Source of the DNA: Basidiobolus meristosporus CBS 931.73
Taxonomy: Eukaryota > Basidiobolomycota > Basidiobolomycetes > Basidiobolales > Basidiobolaceae
DNA length: 64,000 nucleotides
Assembly (NCBI GenBank): GCA_002104905.1
Contig: MCFE01000155.1
Coordinates: 62,001 to 126,000 of the forward strand
Direction: 5' to 3'
Shown: positions 46,073 to 57,819 of the stretch, in pieces
Position numbering within the stretch: the stretch's first letter is position 1
Layout: each line of letters begins with the position of its first letter
The notes under the pieces: generated by a model
What the model saw: only the letters and a program-made list of their open reading frames with translations
Told to the model about the DNA's origin: nothing
Databases searched by the model: none
Made by a program: the position numbers and the translations under genes

Positions 46073-47464
46073 TCAAGCCCATACTTCGCGAACAAAGCGT
46101 GCTAGATCTACAGGCGTTTCAGTGTACCGAAGAACAAATGGATCATCAAGTAATTGTCTCGGTGTTGGGCGCTGTGTCGAGTCTTTAATCAGGCTATGGA
46201 TCGAAAACTGATGTTAGGCTGGTTGAGAGGGGCGAACATGAGTCTTTCAGTATACCATTTAGCAATGAAGTTGGATATCTCTGGACTCCAACCATCTTCA
46301 ACTCGTAATTCCGGCACGGGTGAGCGGACAATATAGTCAAGCAGTTCGAATATAGCTAGAGGGGGATGGCCAGGCGGAGGGAATGGGAAGCGCGAATTGG
46401 CAATCTCGATGATCGTCAGCCCAAGAGACCAGATGTCTGATTGGACCGCATACCGAGCTCCTTGTATTCTCTCCGGCTAGAATGAAGATCGTTTAATATA
46501 GGGTCAGTCGGTGTTAAAGAAGACGAGCTTACTGCCATATAATAGCTAGTTCCAACAAAAGTGGCGGCAATAGAATCAACCAATTCTCCACTGACGCCAA
46601 AATCAATAAGTTTGATATTTCCATCGCTGGTTAGTAGAATGTTGGAGGGCTTGACATCTTCACGTTTAGTTAGGAATCATGAACGCATCATAGGTTTAAT
46701 AAAAACACTTACCTCGATGTATAATATGTCGACTGTGAAGGTAAACTAAGCCATTCAGAACCTTGTAAAAATCGAATATTACTAATGTTACAAATTTGGG
46801 TGTCAAGCACGAATAATAATATTTACCGCCACAGCTATTTTCCCAAGTACTCCCTCGCCAATACGACCACCTTTTTCGGCTGCTTTTCTGCAGATGGCGT
46901 CGAAGCTTCCACCATGACAGTATTCCATACAAATAGAAATAGAGGTATCTTCCTCATCCAAATAGGCACCATAGAAGGATACAATATACGGGGATTTACA
47001 AGTGCGAAGGAAAGAGAGCTCTCGAATAATTTGTCGTTGCATGTTTGGATCAGGGTCAGCTGGTACGGTCTGAAGAGGGGTGAAACGCCGTTAAAGCTAG
47101 GCTCCGCATTGGAAGGCAAAGTATTTATCGTAGGCCAAATTACCTTTCTTGCCATAATCATCTTGGTAGGTTCATGCTGCACTTGGAATACTGAGCCACC
47201 AGCGCCTTCGCCAAGTTTTTTAATTTCAGTTATGTTGCTTGGGTTTAAATCTAAAAACTCATTCGATTCGCTGTTCTCTCCATTTGAATGCAAATTACTC
47301 ATTTCAACCGCACTCTTCAATGCTACAGTATTTGTAGCAAACAGGGATGCGCTTGGAGATCTTTGTTCCTCAATGGTATCACTGACAGGAGAAATCTTCA
47401 GCCCTGTTGGGTTTCGATTCTTTTTCCTGAACATGGTAGCATTTGAACGATTCAATGAAGCCAT
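46073..47464 (-). CDS. MAP kinase kinase, Mkk1/Mkk2/Pek1-like, 6 exons
   Basis: Dual-specificity kinase of a MAPK cascade, most like cell-wall-integrity MAPKKs. Exons on the minus strand: 47464-47144, 47069-46827, 46761-46713, 46657-46533, 46476-46256, 46193-46073, coding 359 aa. An N-terminal Ser/Asn-rich tail of about 75 residues is followed by the glycine loop [11 protein letters not shown] and catalytic Lys in MARK. Next come [26 protein letters not shown], the catalytic loop [16 protein letters not shown] and DFGVSGE. The activation segment is [19 protein letters not shown], with Ser and Thr at the spacing expected for MAPKKK phosphorylation. The C-lobe has [15 protein letters not shown] and ends in RPTPRQLL and ARFVREVWA. 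Introns are 55-74 bp. Confidence 0.92.
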
Positions 47465-48244
47465 GCTGAAAGACTAAGAAGACACAATAGAGCCTTCTGT
47501 CTACTTAAAGCTACCTCTAAGAAGAGCAATGAAATTTTAATGATGAGACTTTCCCATTGTAATCGATCGGTTGGCAACTGATATTTAGAATCGATTATTC
47601 ACATACATTTACCCCATTTCATTGTACCTTAATGTACATTATAGTAGAGCCGACTGGCCCCGAAATTATCTAGGGTGCTCAAACATTGTAATTTTGGACA
47701 ACCCGTCTATTACTGCTAAATTGCCTTGCTTCAGTTTTAGCGTGATACAGGTTTAACAGGTTCTCATTTCTTTCTAGCACGCAATGTCAGAGCTTGTGCG
47801 CACACTGGGCAGCTAGTCGATCGTGATTCAGCAGTATACTTTACTAACGAATTACACCCTTCGGTGTTTCTGGCAGGAACAGAACGAAAAGATAAACGAT
47901 AATCAGAGCAAGCTCTTCGTTTGACTAATGGCTGGTTCGTACAGAAGTATGAAGCAACGGGACAAACGAAACAAAAACATGTACAGGATATCGGATGCTT
48001 AAAAATCAGAGAAGATTTACTGAGCAATTAGGTTAAATTCCACTCCATGTGTATTCAACCCGAAATATCGAAAGGCCGTACAGGTTGGTATTTGCATAGG
48101 TATTGAAGGTATCGGTTGGTCCCTCTAGTCTCCCTTGAAATGTTGGATACTATGCTTTGGACGGGTATTCTGTTGACCATAACTTATTTCAAGCAATGTG
48201 CTGCAATAAGAATTTCTCCGTAACAACGGTATAGATGACTGAAT
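47465..48244. other. Intergenic region with a possible small Cys-rich ORF
   Basis: A minus-strand frame at 48,027-47,764 (87 codons) is rich in cysteine and ends TSCPVCAQALTLRARKK. Its C-terminal half looks protein-like, but there is no recognised domain. A short upstream minus frame starts at about 48,185 (MVNRIPVQSIVSNISRE); whether the two are exons of one gene is unclear. Confidence 0.35.
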
Positions 48245-49813
48245 TTACATGGACTTTTGTCTTATATGCGCAGCATGTCCGACACCTAGTCTGATGGATG
48301 CAGGGCGGTTCGTAACCGGTGAAGTATTCTGTATTTGCTTCAAGGCTTGTCGTTCATGAGTGCGCATATGTTGTCCCAGGTTGTCTCTTCGGGAGAATGT
48401 TTTTTGACATCCGATATATGTACAGGCAAAAGGTCTTTCAAGAGTATGAACTCTCATGTGACGCTTCAGGTGTTCCAAGCGTTTGAAGCGCATATTGCAC
48501 CCAGAAACGGTGCAGACGTGATTCTTCGTTGAGGAGGTCCTTGGCGCCGTCGTAGTGGTAGGAATATATTGTGACGGAGATTCCTCAATGGTGGCAAGTG
48601 GGGTGCCAACTACCGAGTGAACATGGGTGAGTAGAAATGGAAGCGACTGCTCCGTGGGGTGAGGATGGGGGTACGAATGAGGGGGCAGATGAGGTAGAGA
48701 GTGAGCATTGGAGAATATATGAATATGTGATTGAGGGTAAAGGTGGCGTAATACATTTGATGGAAGTGCGTGTGGGTTCTGATAAGTTGGTGAAAAGTGA
48801 GAGGGCATTCCATGATTGTTGGGCACAGAGGTCATGACTGCAATACTATGTCTTCTCTCGGTTCGACCACAGTTTTGGATTTTGGTCGGCTGTTCCTCAC
48901 ATGATTCTTGTATGGAGGCTACTGTATGCTCAGAGTAGCGACGTTTGTGTCGATACGAGTTTGACGAAGATGCCTCCTCTTCGTTTAGTAATTGATGGAT
49001 ATTACTGATTTTGGAAGGAGATAGAATCGAACTTTCCACTTCAGCGGGCGATGGTACGCTCAGATGTTTGAGTTGCAGTTTTGGGTTGATTGTGCTAGTT
49101 CTAATAGTTTCTCCAACCGCCAAACTCCGTCTTCGATCAAGGAGTCTAGTACAATTCTGGTCGTTCTCTCTTTCGGCTGAGGATTGGGGAGGGGTTTCTA
49201 ATACGCTTCTGCGTCGTTGATGCGTGCGAAAGTGGGCGGAATAGTTGTCGCTTCTACTGAAGCTTTTCCCGCAATTCGGAAACTCACACACAAAGGGACG
49301 TTCTTTTGTGTGGACAAGGTGGTGCCTTTTCAGATGTTCGTAGCGTTTGAAGCTCCATCCACACCCGTTATATGGACAGATGTATGCATGTTTCATATGA
49401 CTGGATTCTTCTTTTTGTCGAAGCTCCGTCCCTAGAGTCCCTGAAGTACTGGCTGGGGTTCGAAGGGGCCGATCCTCCTCGGAATCACTAGTAGCCTTTG
49501 ATGAATGACTGAATTCGCTATGTGAAGGGCTCCATGAAATATGGTTGCCACTCAATAGCTGTTCATCCGAATGATCAGTGGAAGGGAGGAGCGATAGCGA
49601 ATGGGTTGGTGTATGTTTCTTAGCAGGCGCCACTGTGTCTTTGTGCGGAAAAGCCGTATCGACTTCGGGATTGAGTTGATGAATTGAGGGAAGGGTGCAG
49701 TCGGAAGGCTCCTCAACAGGCGGTGTGCCGGTGCCTAGCAGCGGATCCTTGGCCAATTTTTCTGTGGTCGAGGAGTAATTGCTGCCCGGCGAACGGAGTG
49801 GGGAAGTCATCAA
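48245..49813 (-). CDS. C2H2 zinc-finger transcription factor with two finger pairs
   Basis: Single-exon frame of 522 aa. Two tandem pairs of C2H2 fingers are far apart. Pair 1, about residues 141-200, reads [20 protein letters not shown], then [20 protein letters not shown]. Pair 2, about 432-490, reads [20 protein letters not shown], then [20 protein letters not shown]. The FKRxEHLKRH and FSRxDN pattern is the one seen in fungal Ste12-type and related stress/development C2H2 factors. The rest is Ser/Thr/Pro/His-rich low complexity. The similarity of the pairs indicates internal duplication. Targets cannot be inferred. The start at 49,813 is the first Met of an open frame, so an upstream exon is not excluded. 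Confidence 0.85.
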   Translation of the reverse strand: MMTSPLRSPGSNYSSTTEKLAKDPLLGTGTPPVEEPSDCTLPSIHQLNPEVDTAFPHKDTVAPAKKHTPTHSLSLLPSTDHSDEQLLSGNHISWSPSHSEFSHSSKATSDSEEDRPLRTPASTSGTLGTELRQKEESSHMKHAYICPYNGCGWSFKRYEHLKRHHLVHTKERPFVCEFPNCGKSFSRSDNYSAHFRTHQRRRSVLETPPQSSAERENDQNCTRLLDRRRSLAVGETIRTSTINPKLQLKHLSVPSPAEVESSILSPSKISNIHQLLNEEEASSSNSYRHKRRYSEHTVASIQESCEEQPTKIQNCGRTERRHSIAVMTSVPNNHGMPSHFSPTYQNPHALPSNVLRHLYPQSHIHIFSNAHSLPHLPPHSYPHPHPTEQSLPFLLTHVHSVVGTPLATIEESPSQYIPTTTTAPRTSSTKNHVCTVSGCNMRFKRLEHLKRHMRVHTLERPFACTYIGCQKTFSRRDNLGQHMRTHERQALKQIQNTSPVTNRPASIRLGVGHAAHIRQKSM

Positions 49814-52800
49814 ACAAGTTGTATCACTGATAGCCTGGGATTCGGCTCAACAAGGTATTGGGTATCCCGATGGAGCGGGTCAGAGGAAGCCTAGTGAAAT
49901 AACAAGCTCCAACAAGGAGAGGTGGTCAATGGAGCCGGAGGTGGACCCGAAATATAGGCGGGTGGTGGGATCAAACTAGCAGAGGTTGCAGGATCAGTAG
50001 TAATGAGTAAAGGTGTGCTACACGTAACCAATTAGAGAATCGTAAGTTGGAATCATTCACGAAAATGCAGAAGTCTTTGACACAGCGACAGCATGAGATC
50101 ATCTGGGATTTATAAATGTTATTCCAAGATCAGGCGCGGATGCTGGGTGGCCTACATTGATTTAGGGATGAAGACAGGTGACTCCTTAAAGTGTTTATAA
50201 TTAAATTTCCACATTCCCTGAAGCGTTCCGAAATATTATTGGTCTTGTTGGATTCTGTTAATCCGGTTCGCATTTATTGACACGAAAACCTCGGGGTCAG
50301 TTAATGATTTTCGACAACAGTATGCACCTGGCGCGCAGAGTTCAGGATATGCAACTTCATGCACCTAGACCCTCATGATGTAGCTGGAGTATTGTTCACC
50401 ATGCCAGCCTCTGATGTCGGCAATGATAGGCCATATACATCTAATTTGTGCTGAATGCCAAGCGAGCCGACCATAGGGGCTTTCGAGCGGCCGATGAACA
50501 CTCATACGATGCTATCTGATGGAAACATGCGTAGACAATGAGCATGAACAAAGTCTAGAAACCGTGGTTTACCTTGGGGCCGACCTTGGTTAAATTGCAT
50601 AAGATTCGTATATTGAAATTGCGACACAAAAGCCTATCGGATTAAGGGGCTCCTTATTTTCTTCAGATTAAATCCATCTGTAATTCAATTTCTGATCTGT
50701 TCATGTTCTCAGGGTGAATGCCCGTATGGGGCCCGACAACAGCCCGAATGACTGATCACTATTCATGCCGAATTACTTATCATATCTTTGGTCGTTATAT
50801 TCCTGCGCTAATTAGCCATGAACCAAGTCACTGATTCAATCTCAGCACTTGCTCATTCCCGCCCGATATTAGTCTCACGCTTCATCCAAGCTCGACGATA
50901 CGCCAAGCGGAGGTCTAGATTGTTCATCATGGAAGTACCTGCGTCCCGTATTTCTCTGTGTGCCGCTCTTCCTTTCGGAAAGGTATAGCGCATCGTCGAA
51001 GATTTTGTCTAAGGGGCGGGCCCCATACTCAATACCAGCACTGCATTGCTTCGGGTAACTTAGGAAGAGGGTTGAATGAACGAAACTAGATTCGATTCTT
51101 GTCTGAACAGCAAGAGTCTCCAGAATTCGCATTTCTATTCTTGTTTGTTATACTCTGCCCGCTTTAAACTGCAGATAAACATCCGCAAGGCGTCTGATTG
51201 AATCCTGAACTCTTCATGCCCCTACGAGGATTCCTTGTCAAAGATTTGAGACAAATCCTACGAATCAGCCACTCAAGCATCGCAACGTCGATAAGCTAGG
51301 TTTGGCGGGCGAGACACTTCTAGGAGTTTCTTATTGATTGACTCCTTGACTTACCTTGAATGGGCGACAGATAAGGATACATTCGACGCCGCATATGGGA
51401 AGCAGTCAAGACTAAAAAGAGAGAGAGAGATGTGACACTCGCAAAGTGAGAATTTAATCAGATGCATCTGGGAATCGAGCATCTTCGGTAAGATTGAATC
51501 ACTCCATTTCATTTAGGCAACAAAATATTACAAACTTCTTTAAAGCGAGTATCATATTCGGACTGAACAATAAATCGGCCGGTGAAGATGCAGAGGAATG
51601 CATGGGATGCCCATAAGCCGCGAGCCAAGACAGTACAACGGTATGCCTTAGGAGGGGATTCTAATAATAGGAAGGTTGCGGAGTCCGAATCAAAGCTCCA
51701 GAGAGATGGTTCGGCTTGTTGCTTTGGATTGTGCCACCGTACTTCAGCGCTCAGTGAGCCCATCTCAACAGGGTATTCTTTGAGCTGGATATACGCTCAA
51801 AGTAGACACGTTTCGGAATTTCTGGGGCTTCTCCAGAAATAGACAACGTCGCATCCAGAGTAATTAAAGCAGTTCTAGATGAGCCGTGATGATCATACAT
51901 ACTCCTGCAGTAATCTTTGATGTTTCTCTAGAAACGACAAGAAGCGTCGTTTCTGAGTGTACTTGAAGAATGCGGCTAGTGTAAGGTTAGACTCAAGTAT
52001 CAAGTACATATTAGTATTCAGCAAAGCGAATCGTTGCGATCTCCGAAGCAATTCATTTCGAACTGCATCTGAAACTAAAGCAGTGATTCATTTGAAGTGA
52101 TTTGGACTTTCTGGACAACGGTCTATTTGGAGATGGGTGGCTTGCGGACAGTGACAGCACTGCGGGTTTCATAGCTTTGTTACGTCGGCGGAGCTGGATA
52201 TTTTGTGACAGATGAAAAGGGATATATTACCTTGGCATTTCGTTGTATCGGCACTGCAGCATGTAGCAGAGAATAATCATACTCGGAATCTGTCTCAAGC
52301 TGATGGGATAGCCGTAAGTGTAGAAGAACAATGTGTCGATGTCTCTCAAAACTGGATAATCAAGCGAGATTGAATGCCCAATTAGTCCAAACGTTCTCTT
52401 AGTCAGGCTTTGATTCCATATCCCTGGCGTGACTTAAGCCTTGGGGGTTCATTGGAATGGTGGTTAGATAGTCTCATCCGTTCGTTTATATCTTTCTATT
52501 TTAGTGTGCATCACAGTAGATGCTAGACCACGGAAGGTCTTCTTTCTTTTGGCACAGCATACGTCAACAATCGTATGTATTGCATCTTTTGGGTCTTATT
52601 AGGTGTTTCATGTCTACACTAAGATGCTCTTTAGCCTAGTTGATGGAAATGGCAATTGGATCAAGTATTATATCACTTCACAATTGTTTGTCCAAGGTTA
52701 CAGCGGTATAATTACACCTGGGTGAGATGTCGAAGGCCAGGTATAGGATATGTATCATTCCTGGGCACATATTAGCTTTTCATCTATATCAGCTTATCCT

Positions 52801-53966
52801 CAACCCTTCTTGAATTTGGTAGCATTATTCTCTGGAACCAAAATAGATTGCACGGAGAGGCAGTACTCGATAGCATGGTGATTCGGAAACTTATCTAGAT
52901 GAATTCAATGCCTCACGTCTGAACCCATAGCTACTGAATTGCTTGTATACCTCAATGACCGAACCATATATCGGATAAGGAATGGGTATTTATAAGATGT
53001 GATGACGTACAATGATCTACACTCATGCATAGGTGGCTAGCCATTCCATATCCCGAGCAGCCTGCAGCAACACTGTTGTCGCGGCAGGCAGTGTTTAGAA
53101 GGCGCCAAGTACTATTGATATGATAAATCCTGTTCAACAGCCTCAGCTGACACCTAGGTATTGTCTTGTTGAAGCATCCGGATATATGGACGAGCTGAGT
53201 AACCAAGCTATATATTCTATCAGATATTTATCACGGCTCGGATGCCCCTTAGTATAATAGGATGGGACACATCAATGTATATTTATATACCGTCAGTTTC
53301 CCGGCAACAGCTCATGAAACAAGTGATATTGCTGCCCGGAGGCCCTACCAACTATCGCAAAAGTGTCAAGCCACCAGTTTGAACCTTCAGCGCTACATTC
53401 ACCACTGATATGGAGAAATTAATCCTATTCTAAGACGACTTTGAACCAATGCCGTGCATGAACGCTGCAAATACACCACGAAACATACAAGGAGGAAATC
53501 TTCAGGGTTGGGCCAGAGCACAAATATCGATGAGTGGAGGAATAAGGAGGGCATTTAACAATAAAAGCAAAATCAGCAGTGAATTGAGCATTTTTACGTA
53601 AGCTCAAATTAATACTTTCCAGGCTGCGATTTCGTCTATTAGGATATATCTATCACAACGAGGCGCTGTAGCCGTTGCCCCTTTCAGAGTCAGAGCAAAT
53701 ATACCATGCTTGTAATCTATGTTTCTGAGGCTGCTAGTTCATCAAAATATATTTATTAATTTTCAGCTGGCGCCTAGCAATTTCAGAAAACAATTTAGGC
53801 CAATGGACTCCAGCCTCTCTCATAAAGCCCTATTCTCAGGCCTGGCTCATACAATATTGGTGTTCATTCCCGTCTGAATACATCGTATCAACAGAATTGA
53901 ACTTTGGAGGCTTTGTCTGCCCAGTATACAGCCATGTGCATCATAAATAAAGTTCTACTATAGTTA
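49814..53966. other. Long intergenic region with few coding signals
   Basis: About 4.1 kb. The first part is probably the 5' leader and promoter of the C2H2 gene. A minus-strand frame at 51,763-51,509 (84 codons; SLSAEVRWHNPKQQAEPSLWSFDSDSA region) reads like the end of a protein, but I could not connect an upstream exon or name a family. A short GA run (agagagagagag, 51,418-51,429) is present. No transposon was recognised. Confidence 0.4.
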
Positions 53967-54664
53967 TCATATAAGGTGAATGTACAACTGTACTACAGTT
54001 GATGATACAGCAATTAAGTACTGGGCTAGTGATAGGATATTCAAGCTGATGGAGTGTCCCGTGGATGAGTTGTCGCCTCTACGATTATTACTTGCGGTAT
54101 TGTTGCCAAAATGGTCCATATTGTTTCTGCTATTTTGGTCGGTGTTCCAAGAGCTCTCGGGAGTACCGGTAGGCAAGACATTATTTCCGGGATTCATTGG
54201 ATCGATTATTCCAGTAGGTAGTCCGGCAGATGCTTGGATTTGAAAGTATGAGCTATATACTATGAATGTTCCTTTGCTCATTCGTATGAAGTAGTCCGAC
54301 CCCTGAGCAGACGTTGCTGGAATAAGCCAGCGGTAGAACCCACTCCTCGTATCAACATTGTTTTGGATTCCTGTAACCAACTGGCCGTTGTTGTTCGCAC
54401 CAAACATCAGCGCCAGGTCAACAATAGGAGGGCTTATTCTAATGCCTGTATCGTTCCTGGAGCAGTAAATGAGACCCATTCAGTACAAGACACAACAGCT
54501 AGCCCGTAACATCTAAAGAACAGCAAGATATATACATACCAAGTGATTAATTTTTCAGACCCAGCCTCCCATATTGCATTGGCTGGGCTTGTGAATACAA
54601 TATCACACTCTACAGCCTGATAAAGAGCCAATGCCCAAAGAACTCTCCAGAAGAAGCCACGCAT
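53967..54664 (-). CDS. Kre9/Knh1-like wall protein, probably GPI-anchored, 2 exons
   Basis: Exons on the minus strand: 54664-54540 and 54456-53967 (intron 83 bp), coding 204 aa. The start at 54,664 gives a compact signal peptide (RGFFWRVLWALALYQAVEC); an in-frame Met 7 codons upstream (54,685) is possible. The mature region matches the Kre9/Knh1 N-terminal (PF10342) fold: IVFTSPANAIWEAGSEKLITW across the splice, NDTGI, PIVDLALMFG and the ending SKGTFIVYSSYFQIQ. An Asn/Ser/Gly/Pro-rich stem leads to a C-terminal hydrophobic tail after NSSTG, as needed for GPI attachment. Likely role in cell-wall assembly or surface structure. It shares domain and layout with 32,342-32,823 but is longer and anchored. 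Confidence 0.8.
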
Positions 54665-55962
54665 CGCGAATATTGGCGCTACCACTATTCTGCCTGCTCT
54701 TTATATTGGTCATGCACTTGAAGATTTTCGAATATGTTTGGACCACCCCTAACTAATCGCGAGTATTCAAATGTTTCGCACAGTTATTTACTGTTAACGG
54801 AAAAGTCTGCCATTGGTCAGTTAGTGCGTCTATAACAGGATGTTTGCTTCTAAAGTTATGTGGAGCACTGTGAAGTAAGGGCTGGTTTTTCACCATCTGC
54901 ACTAGAGGTACACCTCCCTTGGGCCATGTCGCTATTGTTTAAAACTACTATTCCCTTTCTGATCTTATGCATACTGCATCCAACATGGTCAATTTGATGC
55001 ATTTGCATCTATGTGCTGCGTATTACCTGCTGTTTTGTGCCACTTGATAAAGCCAGGCTCGGTGAGCAGCTATATTGGTACGCTCGAACGTCTGCGATCT
55101 CACGATCAACCCCATCGGCGAAAGAAGTATGACAATACCCGATATACATATATATTACCACCTGATAGAAGTATCTTACGTTACCGATCTGCAGGTATGT
55201 GACTGTTATTGTACTTCAGTCGGTCCTTCTAAACTTCTACCGCTGTGCAGTAAAACCAACTCACTACATAGCCATACCCTTACGCTGAGCACTTTATTCA
55301 GTATCCTCCACTGTTTTATCGCAACAAGTGGAAATCCCTGATCATCTGATCGCACCAGTTAGATAGCATTCCCAACTACGCTGCGCTACATGTAAATCAA
55401 TTTTTCTTGGTCAGTTCACCTTGCAATCCATTTGAATATCTATAACGGCTCGAGGCAAGAAGCCAAGTTTGGAATTGAATGGATCGCTCTTGGGGTTGAT
55501 TGATAGAATTCACACCCAACAGCAATAGTGCATAAAGGGCTGCATCTCACATCTCTTGTGCATATGTATATCAATGCGCTCCCTAGATGTAAGACGGCCG
55601 CAGTGCATTATATGACTGCTTCAGTGATCTTTTTGCTATCTTTAATAACCACAAACTTCCTATCTATGGTAACCTAAAATGGTACTGCGGATGGCATGGA
55701 TTATGAACATTGACCACCCTGTGTTGAAGATTTTCATCATGATTCCCAATCCAGATTGAATTCAAATCATTCATGCGTCCGAGATCGCATACACATTGTA
55801 TAAATTCAGTCGAAAATTTTCAAAGTGCCTTTCATGATGTTGGTCTTAATCGAGTAAATGATTATCAATCATGACCAAAACTTGGTCTAAATTGTAATGG
55901 GTATTAACGTTGCAACCTTTGTAATTGATCTTTCCATAGTAAATGTGTGAGCCTTGTTAGCC
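54665..55962. other. Intergenic region between Kre9-like gene and MRX11-like gene
   Basis: Divergent promoter region of about 1.3 kb. Only short unassigned frames are present (for example plus 55,075-55,341). A TATA-like tatatacatat lies near 55,140-55,155. Confidence 0.4.
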
Positions 55963-56475
55963 ATGAACCTCCTCCGTTCTCAAAGCCTTCTTTCCGTTTT
56001 GAAATGCCGGGTATTGCCACTTCCCACCTCTCACTCTGCCGTAAGATCCGTTCGTCTTTACAGTAACCAACCTTCCTCAGCTCCGAATAAAGGCCGTGGG
56101 TGGCGTAAATATGCCTATCGCTTTCGCTCCCAACCAGTAAGCCACCTGGTCTCTTTTGGAATCCTCCATGAAATCACGGCGATTCTCCCAATCGTTGTGG
56201 TCTACTACTTTATCGATGCGACCGGCCTTGAAATCCCGGTTCCGGAGGTAGCTTTGGAACAGAGCAATCGGTTCTTTTCCAAATTGCGAAGTTACGTTGG
56301 CTTGGATCCTTTGGCCAGTGATTCCAGAGTGGCCCTTAATCTGGCGGCGTCTTACGGGATCACAAAATCGATTATGCCACTTAGAATCGCCGCCTGCTTC
56401 GCACTCACTCCCTGGTTTGCTAGACGGGTGATTCAGCCCTGCACAAACGTCGCCAAGTGGATAAAAAAGAACTGA
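55963..56475 (+). CDS. Mitochondrial membrane protein, Mrx11/FAM210-like (DUF1279)
   Basis: Single-exon 170-aa protein. The N-terminus (RSQSLLSVLKCRVL, then SAVRSVRLYSNQP) is a probable mitochondrial presequence. The core FRSQPVSHLVSFGILHEITAI, a hydrophobic VVVYYFIDATGL segment and the late ASYGITKSIMPLRIAACFALTPWFAR segment fit the fungal MIOREX-component-11/DUF1279-like family, with two likely membrane segments. Yeast Mrx11 associates with the mitochondrial ribosome and expression machinery. The start at 55,963 is the ATG that gives the presequence. It is convergent with the oxidoreductase gene, 231 bp between stops. Confidence 0.75.
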   Translation: MNLLRSQSLLSVLKCRVLPLPTSHSAVRSVRLYSNQPSSAPNKGRGWRKYAYRFRSQPVSHLVSFGILHEITAILPIVVVYYFIDATGLEIPVPEVALEQSNRFFSKLRSYVGLDPLASDSRVALNLAASYGITKSIMPLRIAACFALTPWFARRVIQPCTNVAKWIKKN

Positions 56476-56706
56476 ATGGGGGTGTAAGAGCATATGTAAT
56501 TTATTTCGGTGAGTTCGCCGAGATGGTGTAGCTGAACGACCTTGTCCTTGCTAACAAAATGCATAAACCCTTTGGTTAAAATCTTGCTTGATTTTGTGTT
56601 ATCTGTAGTATCTTATCTCGAAGCGCAATTTTATTTTGTATATATACAATATTTCACTGGGCGAACGAGTCTAGAGAGTGTCGAATGAGCCCAAGCTCAT
56701 AGTTTG

Positions 56707-57819
56707 TCAAGCGGTTTTGGGCCGCAAGTACCTCGCAGGATCAAATCTTGAAATATCTATAGAGGTTGTTTTTCCGTGTACTAGTAGCTCTGCCATTGCT
56801 AGTCCAGTAGCTGGCGCATACAATATACCCCAGCAGCTATGACCAGCTGCAATGTATAAATTGTTAATCTCAGGAACGGCACCAATAATAGGTGGACCGT
56901 GCCAAGTTTGGGGAAGATAGCAGGCCTGCTCCCTTTCTAGAACTGCTTCGTCTAAGGCAGCAGAGAGTATACCAGCGCGAGTTTTCAGGCGCATACAAGC
57001 ATCATGATCTGGTAAGATATCTGAGGGGTCTTCGGGAAGCGGGACTTTATCAATCTCTCCACACATGTAGACTCTGTTATCAGGGCGTGGATAGATCTCT
57101 GGTTCAGTTCCGTCTGACAAGGATAAGAACAAAGCGTGGCCGGAGATAGGCTTCTCTGGCACCATTACAATGCTGTGTGCCCTCTCACCGTCAATCGGTA
57201 TATCAAAAGGCATCCAGTTTGAGCAAAATTTGGTCCATGGTCCCATCGCAAGGATAACCACATCTGCAGCTATAATCGTTCCATCTACAAATACTCCTTG
57301 AGCGTTTCCTGACGAATCGTACTTTATACCTTCTACACGCCCGTGTTGCAGTTTAGCACCGCGTGTCTCAGCCTCTTGCCACAGTGTATGAGTAAAGTAG
57401 TATGGATGCACCTGCGCTGTAGTTGCTTGGCCGCCAAGGATACTTGAGCTTTTTATTACACTTCCGTTCAGCCAAGGTAAAGGCGATTCCTTGGTACCCT
57501 TGTCGCTTAAGGAGGCGGCTACAGACAAGGCCTCTAGACGACGATATCCATATCTCTCACCCCCATTCAACTTGTTCGCCAAATCGATGTGTAGGTTGAA
57601 GCTTTCCCGCGCTAGCTTATCTGTCGTGCTACCTTCGCACCAATCTAGGGCTAGAAATCCTCCAGCTTTACCCGAAGCACCACATGCTAGGGATTCTCGC
57701 TCAATTAGACATATCTCGAAATTTGTGGAATCCAACGCGCTGAGGTAATAAGCAATGGAAGCGCCAATCACACCACCCCCACATATAACTACTTTGCGAC
57801 GGTTCGCGGTATCGCTCAT
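56707..57819 (-). CDS. FAD-dependent oxidoreductase, Tda3-like (DAO family)
   Basis: Single-exon 370-aa protein. An N-terminal dinucleotide-binding motif GGGVIGASIAYYLS (residues 14-27) is followed by ERESLACGASGKAGGFLALDW, typical of the Tda3-like branch of FAD-dependent amine/amino-acid oxidases (PF01266). Later parts include VHPYYFTHTLWQEAETRGA, VVILAMGPWTKF, IYPRPDNRVYMCGE and a C-terminal FAD-contact region IGAVPEINNLYIAAGHSCWGIL. Length is in the family range. Yeast Tda3 has been linked to endosome-to-Golgi traffic, and the substrate is unknown. No signal peptide, so probably cytosolic. Confidence 0.88.
   Translation of the reverse strand: MSDTANRRKVVICGGGVIGASIAYYLSALDSTNFEICLIERESLACGASGKAGGFLALDWCEGSTTDKLARESFNLHIDLANKLNGGERYGYRRLEALSVAASLSDKGTKESPLPWLNGSVIKSSSILGGQATTAQVHPYYFTHTLWQEAETRGAKLQHGRVEGIKYDSSGNAQGVFVDGTIIAADVVILAMGPWTKFCSNWMPFDIPIDGERAHSIVMVPEKPISGHALFLSLSDGTEPEIYPRPDNRVYMCGEIDKVPLPEDPSDILPDHDACMRLKTRAGILSAALDEAVLEREQACYLPQTWHGPPIIGAVPEINNLYIAAGHSCWGILYAPATGLAMAELLVHGKTTSIDISRFDPARYLRPKTA

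Noticed and set aside
46785-47477. 230-codon plus-strand ORF over the MAPKK gene
   Set aside because: It runs antisense to clearly conserved kinase exons and introns and matches nothing; a chance open frame.
18203-54664. A co-regulated cell-wall gene cluster
   Set aside because: Wall-related genes are scattered among housekeeping genes and unrelated factors over 30 kb; only the expansin-like tandem array is a true cluster.
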